Below the pieces are notes generated by a model. It searched no databases and was not told the DNA's origin. It saw nothing but the letters and a program-made list of their open reading frames with translations. A DNA stretch of 64,000 nt from the NCBI GenBank assembly GCA_029204225.1, contig CM055106.1, positions 48,063,337-48,127,336 of the forward strand. The letters are read 5' to 3'. This document shows, piece by piece, positions 44,123 through 53,880 of the stretch; position 1 is the stretch's first letter, and each line of letters starts with the position of its first letter. This DNA comes from Diphasiastrum complanatum. Lineage: Eukaryota > Streptophyta > Lycopodiopsida > Lycopodiales > Lycopodiaceae. A program made the position numbers and the translations under genes.

Positions 44123-45756
44123 GATCAAAGAACTTCATTTGATAAATTTGACGGTAAGAACTTTCATACATGGCAAGTCAAGATGAGATTTGTTGATTTC
44201 ACACGTGTGGATTGTCCACTACATGTACTTGTGATCTCCTAAGGTGTGTAGATGCACCAAGATCAAGACTAGATTGATATTCAAAATCAATCTTAAATCC
44301 TATGGCAAAAACACACTACTACATGCATTCAATCACTTCCAACTCTCACTCACACGTGTGAGAAGTATTCAGAAATTATTCTAAGTAAAAACAATTTGCT
44401 CTCCTCGGGTAGAGAGAGAAAAACCATCATGAGCTAGAAATCCAATAACACTCAAAATCCACATAATCACCAAATCAATTACCTTCAAAATGAGGAGTAC
44501 AATGATACTAGTAGATCCACGAGCTACCACTATGCTTAACTATGATTGGACCATACTTTGTCACCTCTTAATCCTATTGGGCCATTGATCCATGCACCTC
44601 TTAATTCTATTGGAGTATATTTAAGCACACCTCAAATTCCTATTGGACCTCACATGGTTCCACCTCTGAATCCTATTGGACCTCTTAGAATTCATCAAAC
44701 AAAAGCATTACACTTGTCTACACTCTAATTGGCACGAGTTTATTCTCTTACTCTATTTTGGCTCAATAGTGGCATTACAAGTGGAAATGGATAATTTGCC
44801 ATCTATGCCAAATTTGACCCTATCAACATCCTACACCTAAATGCTTGACTATGAAATTCTATGAGACCCCTATATCAAACATTTTTATTTACTTTACAAT
44901 TCTCCACGCGTGGGAACATCCTTCACACATGTGAGATTCACTTACAAACTTCTATCATAAAAAATACCAAGCTATTTTTTTGCCAATTTCTCACAAGATT
45001 ATTATTGACTGAGAAAAATCTGTGAGATCTTGTTGACAGTTCCAAAGTCAAGCAAGAAGATTCCGGTGATTCTTCTAGTATTGATTTGTGTGATAAGAGA
45101 GCTGCTGCTTACATTGGTCTTGGTTTGGCTGATTCTCAAATTCATCATTTAGACCTTTCTAAGACTGGTCGTGAAATATGGCAATCATTGGAAGCTATAT
45201 TTGGAGCACATTCTAAAAATAATAAAATTCTTCTTAAGCAGCAATTTTTTGCTCTAAAGCTAGAAAGTGGAATGAGCTTAAATGATCACGTGAATCGTAT
45301 GAAGTCAATAATGAATAAGCTTGCTAGAATTGGTTCTAATGTTCTAGAAGATGATGCTATGGCCGTGCTATTGAATAGTATGTCGGCTGAGTATAGTAAT
45401 GTCATTTTTACGCTTGGAAACTTATCTGATCAGTCATTAGAAATGATGATAGCTTCATTCTTGAAGAATAACGTAGGATGCAACATTCTGTTGTTACAAT
45501 CTCTTCAGATGAAATCACTTTGTTTACTAAATGGAAAGCTAATCAGACTAGTAAATCTTAAAGTGATGAAGGCAGTTCTAAGAGTAAAAAAAACATTAAT
45601 TGCTTTTATTGTGGAAAGATGGGACATTATAAGAATCAATGTTTAAAGATAAAAGCAGATCTTAAGTCAAAGAAGTCCACTAAAAGTGATAAAGAAAAAG
45701 AGAAAGTGAACCTAACAGCTGTAGTTGAAAAGTCTTATGACGAAGCAGATACTTGG
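44123..45756 (+). pseudogene. Copia gag split by a solo LTR
   Basis: The ATG near 44123 opens MDQRTSFDKFDGKNFHTWQV, the classic Copia gag start. A solo LTR (44191-44995) interrupts it. Beyond the LTR the same frame resumes (LLTEKNL, one TGA at a probable Trp, DLVDSSKV) and continues through the UBN2 gag domain: RAAAYIGLGLADSQIHHLD, GREIWQSLEAIFGAHS, LNDHVNRMKSIMNKLARIG. After a frame change near 45490 a zinc knuckle CFYCGKMGHYKNQC lies at about 45603-45644, followed by a lysine-rich tail and tandem stops near 45758. No protease follows. Confidence 0.92.
44191..44995 (-). mobile_element. Solo LTR with perfect 5-bp target duplication
   Basis: An 805-bp LTR, minus orientation (TGTGAGAAATTGG ... 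AATCAACA). It is flanked by AGATT at 44186-44190 and 44996-45000. Removing it plus one AGATT rejoins the gag frame. The interior has loose 30-35 bp repeats of the form CCTCTTAATCCTATTGG(A/G)CC (plus strand), giving a spurious PLNPIGP repeat frame. It shares these repeats with the LTR at 3880-4694. Confidence 0.93.
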
Positions 45757-46173
45757 TAATAAGTTTGTGCGCATGTACTTTATCTTCTTTGGGATTTAGA
45801 AAGTTGTTGCAGGATTGCTAAACTTGGAATAGGTATCCTAGAAGATGGTTCCTTGGATGCAGAAGTAAGGTGATATCTTCAATATGAGGCAGTTTGCGGA
45901 TGCATTTCAGTTTCAGGGAAGGATATTATCCTTGGCATAGCTCTTGGGCATGATGCAGTGAGCAATTTGTTTTGCAGATTCTAGTGGATGTTTGGCTCAA
46001 GGGAGAGTGATGGAATTGTTCCACACATTTTCCGTTTGATGACATCAGATTTTTGCACTAATTGCTAGCATAAATGCCACATCAGTAGAGTTAGGAGTAT
46101 AATGTACTTTTAGTGTGATGTACTTGGTTAAGCATGAAGTAACACCTCTAACAAAGTTGTCATTGAGGTAGGG

Positions 46174-46468
46174 TGTTAGAATTACTATTCATGGGCAATG
46201 CCACTTTGTTATTTATAAACATACTTGAAATGTAATAGATAAATGTGGTAAAGGCCAAATGTGCCTAAAGTCAAGTTTGATATATTTTGGGCCTATCCCA
46301 ATGTGAAATGGGCTGAGGTCTTTTATGAAGAGGTGTAATCTCTACCTCTCTCTCACAAATTGTATTCCTCTCATATTGTAGTGTGCAAGTTTATGGAATA
46401 AAGCAATGGTGTTCTCTCTATCTTTTTCTGCTATGTGAATGCATATGTGCATGCTCTGATTATACACA
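46174..46468 (+). repeat. 3' LTR, Copia
   Basis: Starts TGTTAGAATTACTATTC after the purine-rich GAGGTAGGG and runs about 295 bp to near GATTATACACA. It contains an ATTTATAAACA TATA-like site, and its last 185 bp match the truncated 5' LTR. Confidence 0.85.
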
Positions 46469-46479
46469 AAAAAAAATCA

Positions 46480-47213
46480 AACTACCAAGGAGCGAGGCGG
46501 CTACATCCTTCCAAACCTCGACCATTGCAAAACTCATAAGGAAGCAATCAAGCTCCTAGATCCACAACTAGCCTTACGCCACCAGCTATTTTTATAATAA
46601 AAAACCTCCATGGCATAGTATCTCGAAGCACCCGCCTACATGTGCACCAATCCATATTATTATCCGATAGCGCGACGAGAACCGTTTCCTACCACCAAGG
46701 TAAAGAACAATATTTTTTGGCCCACGCTCATAGGAGTGGATACCGGCAACCCAGCTGATGACATGGTCACAAATTGTCGTGTATTCTACCAAAAGCACCA
46801 TGGCAACCCTAATCGCGATGTGCGTTACTTTGTAGATAATTGCGGCCTGGTGGCAATTTTTGGCGGAACTAAAAGGTTATTAGGATCGCGGGCTACCACC
46901 AATTGCTATCGACATCAATAAGCTTTTGAAGACTCAAGACAACCACATCAACATAGTGCAGCTTTATTATCGAGCATCCCTCAGTTCTGCGCTTCATGTT
47001 GATATGGTGGAGCTATGGAAAACTCACGAATTTCTTCAGGGTATGCTCCACTATTACAAACCCATGTCGTTCCTTCATAAATTCTGTTGGCAAATGATGG
47101 AAGGCATCAGCAACAAAATTTATCAATCCCGACAACAACAATCTCGCCTCCAAGAAGCTCAAAAGATCCAAGACGAAAAAGCTTCGATTGGTGTGGGACC
47201 ACCAATCCAATAA
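46480..47213 (+). pseudogene. Gypsy 3' extra ORF
   Basis: Downstream of the nested Copia element the Gypsy sequence resumes. Frames at 46640-46921 and 46926-47213 read NPYYYPIARREPFPTTKV, GNPADDMVTNCRVFYQKH, FVDNCGLVAIFGGTKRL, then ALHVDMVELWKTHEFLQGM and a glutamine-rich end (SRQQQSRLQEAQKIQDEK). The NPYYYPIARR part resembles DPYYVPMPRR at about 30510 in the other Gypsy element. It stops just before the polypurine tract. Function unknown; probably the C-terminal half of an env-like or accessory protein. Confidence 0.6.
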
Positions 47214-47215
47214 GA

Positions 47216-47225
47216 AGGGGGATAA
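47216..47225 (+). promoter_or_regulatory. Polypurine tract
   Basis: AAGGGGGATAA before TGTTAGCAACA. The preceding GTGGGACCACCAAT matches the GTGGGACCGCCACCAAT that precedes the polypurine tract of the 10.8-kb element. Confidence 0.75.
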
Positions 47226-48089
47226 TGTTAGCAACACAGTGAAAAACACCAAAAAAAAAATAAAACTCTGTGGCATGTGTATTGTAAGTCCACATTGGAG
47301 TAAATGTTAATAAACTTCTACTGTGGCATGTGTTTTGTAAGTCCATGGGTAGAAGCTTAAATAAATAAAATAACTTAAACTTAGACTTAAGAAAACTTAA
47401 GCTTAGAAAGATTCTAAGTTATCTTAGGCTATCTTAAGTCTAGAGTTAAAGATTTTTAAAAAGTCCTAGGTTCTAAGTTAGAAATTTAGAAGCCTTAGAA
47501 TGGCTAGTTTAGATACTAATCCCATAAGCTAGCGGATGCTTATGGAAAGCCCTTCTTGCTACAAGAAGAGAGGCATTTCCCTTGTAATCAACACTTTGAG
47601 GTTATGCTAAATTGCTCTCTTTTGAGATTGTCTTTCATTTTCATTGTGTTCCCTTTGGGAAGGTGCTCAAGCCTCCTCTGCCTCCTTTTTCATAGGTTTA
47701 TTGTGGCATGCTTTTTATTGCTTTATGCTTAGTATTAGCTACAATCTTATTTCCAAAACCCTTTTGGGTGTTAAGTAGGATTTAGATTAATGATCTTGCT
47801 AGTTAGGAAGCCTTAGCAAGATCTTGCTATTTTTGTTCACCTTTGCTAGTTGGGAAAGCCTTAGCAAAGTCATAACTATTTTCCAAGTAGTGGCTAGTTG
47901 GGTACCACCTTAGCCACACCATTTTATTCTGAGTACCAGTTGGGAAGCCTTGGTGCTTTCCTTTTCTTTATGTTTTTATTTTCAGTTGAAAGCTTTTGTG
48001 TAGATCTTAAAAAGTGGACAACCCTCTCCTTACTATACTACATCCGTGAGTAGATCTAGCCACCATGTAAACTAGAATTACTTCCAACA
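47226..48089 (+). repeat. 3' LTR of the second Gypsy element
   Basis: Starts TGTTAGCAACA and ends CTTCCAACA at 48089, 864 bp. It contains repeated AGTTGGGAAGCC(T)TAG units (about 47800-47960). No second copy is present in the window, so the ends rest on the polypurine tract and TG...CA only. Confidence 0.7.
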
Positions 48090-48090
48090 C

Positions 48091-48293
48091 TGATCACCCA
48101 TCTGTCGGTGGATGGATGTTTAGAGGTCCTCTTTTGGAACACAGAGGAGCGACATTCTTAGCGAATTTTAGAGTGGGATGTGCAGACATCGCTCCTCTGT
48201 GTTCCAAATGATGATGTCTGATCACCCATCTGCCAGCCATTGGGTATTTAGAGGTTCACTTTTGGAACCACTGAGGAACGGAGTGGGATGTGC
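48091..48293. repeat. Local duplication with a 20-bp hairpin
   Basis: A unit beginning TGATCACCCATCTG and including TTTAGAGGT(C/T)C..CTTTTGGAAC and GAGTGGGATGTGC occurs at 48091-48185 and 48219-48293. Between them TTTGGAACACAGAGGAGCGA (48133-48152) and its exact complement (48189-48208) form a 20-bp stem with a 36-base loop. Confidence 0.85.
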
Positions 48294-48634
48294 GCCATGG
48301 AGGAGTCAAAGCACATTTCAGCTTGTTCATCACCATTTTGTAAGACATTTTTCTACCTTTTCCAATGCCAGTTTGTATGGCCAAACATTCTTACTTCATT
48401 ACCAATCTACGACCCTATGTATGTCGCATGACACTCTCCCACATGCTTTCCAGCGAGGGATGTGTACATGGCACTTCAGAAATTTGCACCCTCTCTCGTG
48501 CTCCTCTCTTTCTCTCCCTTGCCATCTCTCGAGGACCATCACGATTTTATAAACTCTCTCTTTTTAGGATAGTTGAAAACATAGGTCGATCATCTCATAT
48601 CGAAAATGACATCATCATGTGACTAGACACCACA
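48294..48634. other. No gene seen
   Basis: Short overlapping plus-strand frames without known motifs, between the local duplication and the minus-strand Gypsy LTR. Possibly the flank of one of the two elements. Confidence 0.4.
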
Positions 48635-49607
48635 TGTGAACTTGAAGTGAAGGTCTACTAATTCTAAAGTTCTGACTTTAGATGTTGTGACTTAAAAAGA
48701 ACAAATCAACAAAACATTGTTGAATAAAACCGAAAAGAACTCAAAGCGTAGTGAAGAAATTCAACATTCAATCACAAAAGCATTCATTCTTGAGACTTGC
48801 TGAGGGGTCAAGATGGGACCCCCCGGAAGGATTTTCTTTTAAATTATGCAAGATCAAATGGCCCAAGGCCAAATACATATACAGTGGTTTGGGGAAATGG
48901 ATTCTTAAATCTTTACATCAACCAGATGTTAACAAAGTTTGGATCTTATACCAAGAAAAGTGATTTCTTATGACATGCAAAAGTTTACTGATCAAGAAAA
49001 GAGCATGCATAGGCATTCGACATTAGATGGCCTGACATGCATGAATCAAATCTGACATGCAAACTTCAATTCCAACATGCAAAGTCATTAGGCTAGGGAT
49101 GGTATGGCATACAAGCTCTAGTTCCAACATGCAAGCTTCAAATCATACATGCAAGTTCCCAAATCAGACATGCAAGCTCCCAAATCAAACATGCAAGTTC
49201 CAATCGGACATGCAACTCCCAAATCAAACATGCATGACCATCAAGTCATGGATGAGCCTTCTTTATAGACTCGATTGAGCCTTCTTCAGGCACCATCTTT
49301 AAGCTTTAAGAAGCATCTTTAGATTCATTCTTCAGGTACTCTTCTTAGTACCTGGACATACCCTTAAGAAAAGGTTAGGAGTCATACCATAAAATGGTTC
49401 ATCATTAGATTCTATTTCTAGAACCTGCATATCAAACTGTTAGCATTGATCTACAATTTCATTTCTTGTCTTCAGGTAATGATACCTGCACTCATATTTC
49501 ATCAGTTAGAGTAATAAGCTCTAATATTCAAAATATGTTTCATACAAAAAGAATGGAAGACTAGAGAGCCTTTATTTCTTGGTCAATTTGGTCTATAAAA
49601 TTTTACA
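48635..49607 (-). repeat. 3' LTR of a minus-strand Gypsy element
   Basis: On the minus strand it starts TGTAAAATTTT after the end of the polyprotein and ends AAGTTCACA at 48635. Its last 200 bp match the plus-strand LTR at 15480-15680. The interior contains repeated (A/G)ACATGCAAG(C/T)TCCCAAATCA units at 49035-49235. No primer site follows at the low-coordinate end, which is right for a 3' LTR. Confidence 0.8.
49035..49235. repeat. ACATGCAAG short tandem-like repeats
   Basis: About nine copies of ACATGCAA with 10-20 bp variable spacing, the last five with CTCCCAAATCA between them. They lie inside the Gypsy LTR. Confidence 0.75.
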
Positions 49608-49790
49608 TCCTCCGACGCATTAAGCGTTGTCCTCAATGGACATTTCTCAAATAAACATTTAAAATTTCTGGATATTCTTGGAAGAATTCTTCTTCCATCC
49701 ATCTTGCATCCGTAGTAGGATAGTTTTTAAACTTGAGTATTTTGCTAGTATTTTTTTTGCTCCCTTTGATATCGATAAGCTAGTTTATGA
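49608..49790 (-). pseudogene. End of Gypsy polyprotein, probable chromodomain
   Basis: The minus-strand frame reads NTSKILKFKNYPTTDARWM and EEEFFQEYPEILN, then a stop and GQRLMRRR. This is the pattern of a C-terminal chromodomain ('VKWKGYPxxxATWE' type) and of the short tail that ends chromovirus polyproteins directly before the LTR. Everything upstream (integrase, RT) is missing; at about 49800 the sequence changes to the two-gene region. Fits the LTR family of 15480-15680, whose gag-protease relic at 16-17.3 kb may be the other end of the same kind of element. Confidence 0.65.
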
Positions 49791-49993
49791 GAATCGTTAT
49801 TATTTAATTTCTTATCTTGATAATTTTTCTTAGATTATTAGTACTCCTATCATGGATATAGATAATTTTTGTTTCGTTCATTTTCAGGACCTTGTACATT
49901 TCCAACATCCTCTAAGCATAAACATAATAGAAAGTACTCTAACTTGCATGACCATTTCAAAAGAGATATATACTGTGATATCCACAAAAAAAT

Positions 49994-51214
49994 ATGTCGC
50001 CTTCTAATCAAAGGAATGGCTTTTGTGTTCTACATATCTGTTGAATTCCAGATGATGAGTCTGTTGAATCTTCAATTGTTCCATTGATTGAAGCATCTAC
50101 ACCTGCTCCAGTTGATGTAAATGATGCAAATACTGATATAGGGGTTGAAGCTAAAGCTATGGCTTCAGATTATCAAAAAACTCTCCCTTGTTCTATAATC
50201 CTCTCTGATTCTCTTCCATCTGCATCTTTTGTTAATCAATTAGCTCTACTCGATGTTCCTTTATATTTTATAAATAATGAATGTTATATTTTATTTAATG
50301 ATATAGAAGATGTATTGAATTTGAGAGATGATGAAATCCTCTCAATTTTTGCTCAAAATTTATCAGAATTTTCTGACATTGTTGATTACTCATATGATGA
50401 CCTTGAAAGTGAGATAGATTATGATAAAAGATGGCAATTGGAAATCTGGCAATGAGGCCTTGGAGGCCATGATTGAGAAATCTAAAGCCTATAAAAAGAC
50501 TTTGCCTACAGAGGAGGAATTTTTGGAATTTCAAAAAAGATATCCCCCTAAGACTAGATATATCCCTTTCGAAAATGTAGAGGCCATTGGAGGACATGAC
50601 ATCAGCAGAGCAAACATCATTGATTACGATGATTATGATCTGGTAAGTAGATATTATATTGAAATTGATATTGTTCAGTTTTCTTATTTCTTATTCGTAT
50701 TGATATTGTTCAGTTTTCTTATTGAGTTTGTAGTGTTATGTAATATTCTAAATTTATTTTCTTTTCTCATTTACAGGATGCTATTGAAATAGATGCCTTT
50801 GGTATGAGACATGGAGGCGTCCGAGGTGTATCAGCCAGGAGAAAAGATGTTTCTCTATCTCATTATTTGAAAAACTTTCAAAATAATGAGATTTGCATAT
50901 ATCATTCATCTTATAATCCATATGCAACCATTGTCATTATGGCCATCAAATCATTATCAATTTGTTTAGAAGGCCATAAGTACGCAAGAGGAACATATAA
51001 AATAATTTTTACGAAGAGAGATTTGGCTATTAAGATATTGGGTTATACTCCCAATGAGACTACCAAAAGATCATCTACAATGGCCCTTTATTCGGGTTAC
51101 ATTGATATGAGCAAGAGGAAAAATTTAGAACTTGTGAATCCATATGAAAGGAGATTATTCCTTCATGACAATACCATCCATCTGAATCTTGAAGAGGATG
51201 ATGATGATAATTAA
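49994..51214 (+). pseudogene. Unknown protein gene with one intron, decaying
   Basis: I do not recognise this protein. The ATG at 49994 (MSPSNQRNGF) starts a frame that continues, across one TGA at 50042-50044, through DDESVESSIVPLIEAS, DVPLYFINNECYILF and DDLESEIDYD. A frameshift near 50420-50450 leads to GNEALEAMIEKSKAYKKT and IPFENVEAIGG. An intron with GTAAGT and a pyrimidine-rich TTTACAG lies at about 50643-50776. The second exon reads DAIEIDAFGMRHGGVRGVSA, RRKDVSLSHYLKNFQNNE, KSLSICLEGHKYARGTYKII, TKRDLAIKILGYTPNETTKR and an acidic end (LEEDDDDN) at 51214. The C-terminal exon is the best preserved and basic. It faces the transposase-like gene tail to tail, about 150 bp apart, so it may be an accessory gene of the same element. 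An unrelated host gene is the alternative. Confidence 0.6.
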
Positions 51215-51362
51215 ATAATTTTCTATAATAGATTTTTGATATATTACAAGGATCTCTCTTTTGTAATGAATTTGAATGCCTTCCGAAATATTGTAATACT
51301 TCGCGAGTTTTTAGCTTGATATCTAAATTGTGCTCTTCTGTAAAACCACTGAAAAAATTGAA

Positions 51363-53880
51363 CTAAATATTTATCCTTGAATTGTGTCCTCCATGATTTG
51401 TTGCTCTATGAAATGCTCCCCTTGCTTGCCAATGAGATTTTTCCATGCCTTGTGATGACCAGATACTTAAGCTCCCATATTCCTTTGCAAAATAAGTTGC
51501 ATGATGAAGAAGGATGTGCTGCAGACAATAGTTTTGATTAGTTACATCAATAGAAAAAAATATAAGCCTGAATGAGAAAAGTACCAGATAATGATATAGA
51601 TTAGCACCATGTAATGAGTAACGTTGTCTTTTCCCAAACAATCATGTACAGATTTTACAAATGTGGTGCAATGATTTTGCAAAGTCCTCATATCTTCTGA
51701 TGATAGGCTTTCTTTCCTGATAACACCTATGAGTTTGTCTAAGTTGGTCCACACTTGTCCCTTTTCCACTCGATTACTTCCTTCCAATGTTCGTGTGGCT
51801 TGAACAATCTCTCCAAATTTCGTATTTGACACTTGATTCTTTGCATGTGTGATTGGATAAAAATCTTCTTGCTTTAGCACCTCCAATTGATGGCTTATTA
51901 GGAATGTTTCCTTTTTTCTCTGAGAGTCTGTCACTTTTTTCAATTGTGACATTCCCTTTATGTAGTCCTGCATTTGACAGAACTATTTCCAACCTCCTAA
52001 TTGCTGCTTTAGCCACTGACTTTGGTTTATGATTCATGCTAGTAGAATATGCAGGTAAATTAGTTTTTCAATAATACGAACCTCAGCATGCAATGTGCAT
52101 ATGTGAACATATTTTAATGGAATTGGCAGAACACTTTTCATATTTGGATCTTCAGCTTCTCGTGTTGGGCCAGTGTTTGTTGATTGTCCCAAATTCATAT
52201 TGTAGCAATCCTTCATGCAATAAAGACATGGATGCTTTGATGTTGCCCCATGAGAGACATTATACATACATTTTAATGTTCTCAAATCCCCTGCAAGGTG
52301 CCATTGAATTTGAAAACTTCCATGGTTTTCGACTGTAAATTTCTCACCCTCCAAATGTCTCTTTATAATTTCGCCGTAGTTTGTTCTTGAAAATATCCAT
52401 GATAGTATTTTATGGTCCTCTTTCAAGACCTGTAGAGAAACAAATAATGCATCACATGTCAATAAAAACTAGCAAGGTATGAATTGTAAATATAGATATT
52501 CTAATTAAAAATTGAAATGTATACTTGAAACGCCGCCAACTACCATATGTGATTTTTCGATTGAACACTAAACGTTTGATCATCTGTATCTGAAATTTTG
52601 TTCATCAAAGTGACACTCACACGTTCCAACTTCTGACCCTTGATGATTTCATATTCATCCAATTTTATTGCAATAATGATCTTTCCATTTACTTGACGTT
52701 CGTCTAGTTTATAGAATCGAATAATGTATTTTAGAACATTTTCAATATCAAGAAAAATATTATTGCAATTGTTGTAATTGAGCTCACCATATTCTGATTT
52801 GTATAATTCAGTTATGTGAAGTGGTTAGCCAACTACTTTGAACATTCCGTCATTATAAAAATTTCTAGCTAATCTTACCCAAAATGGACGCGGACGATTG
52901 ATTTTCTTCACCATCACTTGAGAAAAAGCTTCTTTAGATATTCTTAAAAAAGTACAATAAGCATTTCTGCTAATTCCAGATACATCACATGCACCTTGTA
53001 TCACATTCGCATCCAAATATGATTGAACCTTAATCAAAACAGTCTCCACAATTTCATTTTTCATTTTTTCAAACCGAGCATTTTTTATCATTTCCTTTGC
53101 TGACTTTCTTGGCAAAACATGACTTAAAGATGATCCAATGCATGAACGATCTGTTAAATAATTCTTTGCCACCAAACATGATCTGCAACAAACATATGAA
53201 ATTATGTTTAATAAATAAATAATCCATGTTATCAAGTGCAAATCAAACTTAAATGACATATACAAATCAAATAAACAGTTTAGATGACAACATACTTGAA
53301 TGCTCGAATTCTTTTTTTCTGATTGCCGCTATGTGTAGATAGGTCATCAATATTCTTCATCGGTACTCTCTTTCTTTTCCTCTTCATCATTGCCTTATTG
53401 ATAACTTTTAGATCAACAGTAGATTTCTCGGATCGCAACTTTTCCATGGATTCTAACAATTCTTGGTTTGATCCTCGAAGAGTAGTGACAGTAGCATTCA
53501 ACTCTGACATAGCATTCTTGAGTGCATTGTTTTCAGCACTAGTGTGTTACACATAATGAAGCAATTGTTGATTTGTACGTTGCAATTGTTGATTAGCAAA
53601 CTGTAATTGTTGATTCAGACAAGATATGCTATGCATTCCAATATCTCGCAACCTTTGACAATATCCAAGTAATCCGCTATTTCCTTCACATACATATCTG
53701 AGAAGATGAGTTACGGACTTAAAATTTGGACACAAATTGGTAGCTGGATCATTAGGATAAATTGATCCATCCACCCACAAATCTATATTCATATGATTAT
53801 TCATTCTCAATTTTCTAACTATTGTTGCAGCATTCTCTACAACTTTCGCATTTTTCTTAATAATTGGAGTGCGAAAACTT
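51363..53880 (-). pseudogene. DDE-transposase-like gene with three introns, decaying
   Basis: Exons on the minus strand: about 53880-53296, 53182-52525, 52429-51608, 51518-51363; introns 53183-53295 (GTATGT..TTGCAG), 52430-52524 (GTATAC..CTACAG) and 51519-51607 (GTGCTA..CTGCAG). Each splice keeps the frame. Exon 1: KKNAKVVENAATIVRKLRMN, LWVDGSIYPND, a Gln-rich coil, then a basic KRKRKRVP signal. Exon 2: SCLVAKNYLTDRS, NVIQGACDVSGISRNA, NGKIIIAIKLDEYEI (candidate first Asp, near 52657), LERVSVTLMNK. Exon 3: HLAGDLRTLKCMYNVSHGAT (candidate second Asp, near 52287), HPCLYCMKD (CxxC), CTLHAEVRIIEKL. Exon 4: GSLSIWSSQGMEKSHWQARG (candidate Glu). This order fits a DDE transposase with a Cys/His insertion. 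Three in-frame stops and two frameshifts (about 52040 and 51840) show it is dead. Superfamily not assigned. Confidence 0.65.

Larger units (their letters stand above)
42414..46468 (+). mobile_element. Gag-only Copia element nested in Gypsy
   Basis: A shortened Copia element: truncated 5' LTR (42414-42584), tRNA-Met primer site (42586-42598), a gag split by a solo LTR, and 3' LTR (46174-46468). After gag there is no protease, integrase or RT; about 400 bp lead to the LTR. It could only have moved with proteins from a related full element. Its 5' LTR lacks roughly the first 110 bp and abuts the Gypsy integrase at a shared GGCC(C/T)ATCC-like sequence, so the left end was lost together with some Gypsy sequence. 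Confidence 0.85.
39520..48089 (+). mobile_element. Second Gypsy element, with nested insertions
   Basis: A decayed plus-strand Gypsy element: gag (39540-40230), RT to integrase (40540-42412), an inserted Copia element (42414-46468), 3' extra ORF (46480-47213), polypurine tract and 3' LTR (47226-48089). The 5' LTR and primer site were not found; 38.9-39.5 kb gives no clear signal. Its proteins resemble those of the 10.8-kb element at 21-31.8 kb, and its 3' ORF is of the same kind. The integrase C-terminus is missing at the Copia junction. Confidence 0.85.

Noticed and set aside
44546-44728. Plus-strand frame with repeated PLNPIGP as a small protein
   Set aside because: It is a translation of the loose repeats in the solo LTR.
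49035-49235. Regularly repeated ACATGCAAG units as a CRISPR-like array
   Set aside because: Units are short and unequally spaced, lie inside a retrotransposon LTR, and the window is plant nuclear DNA.
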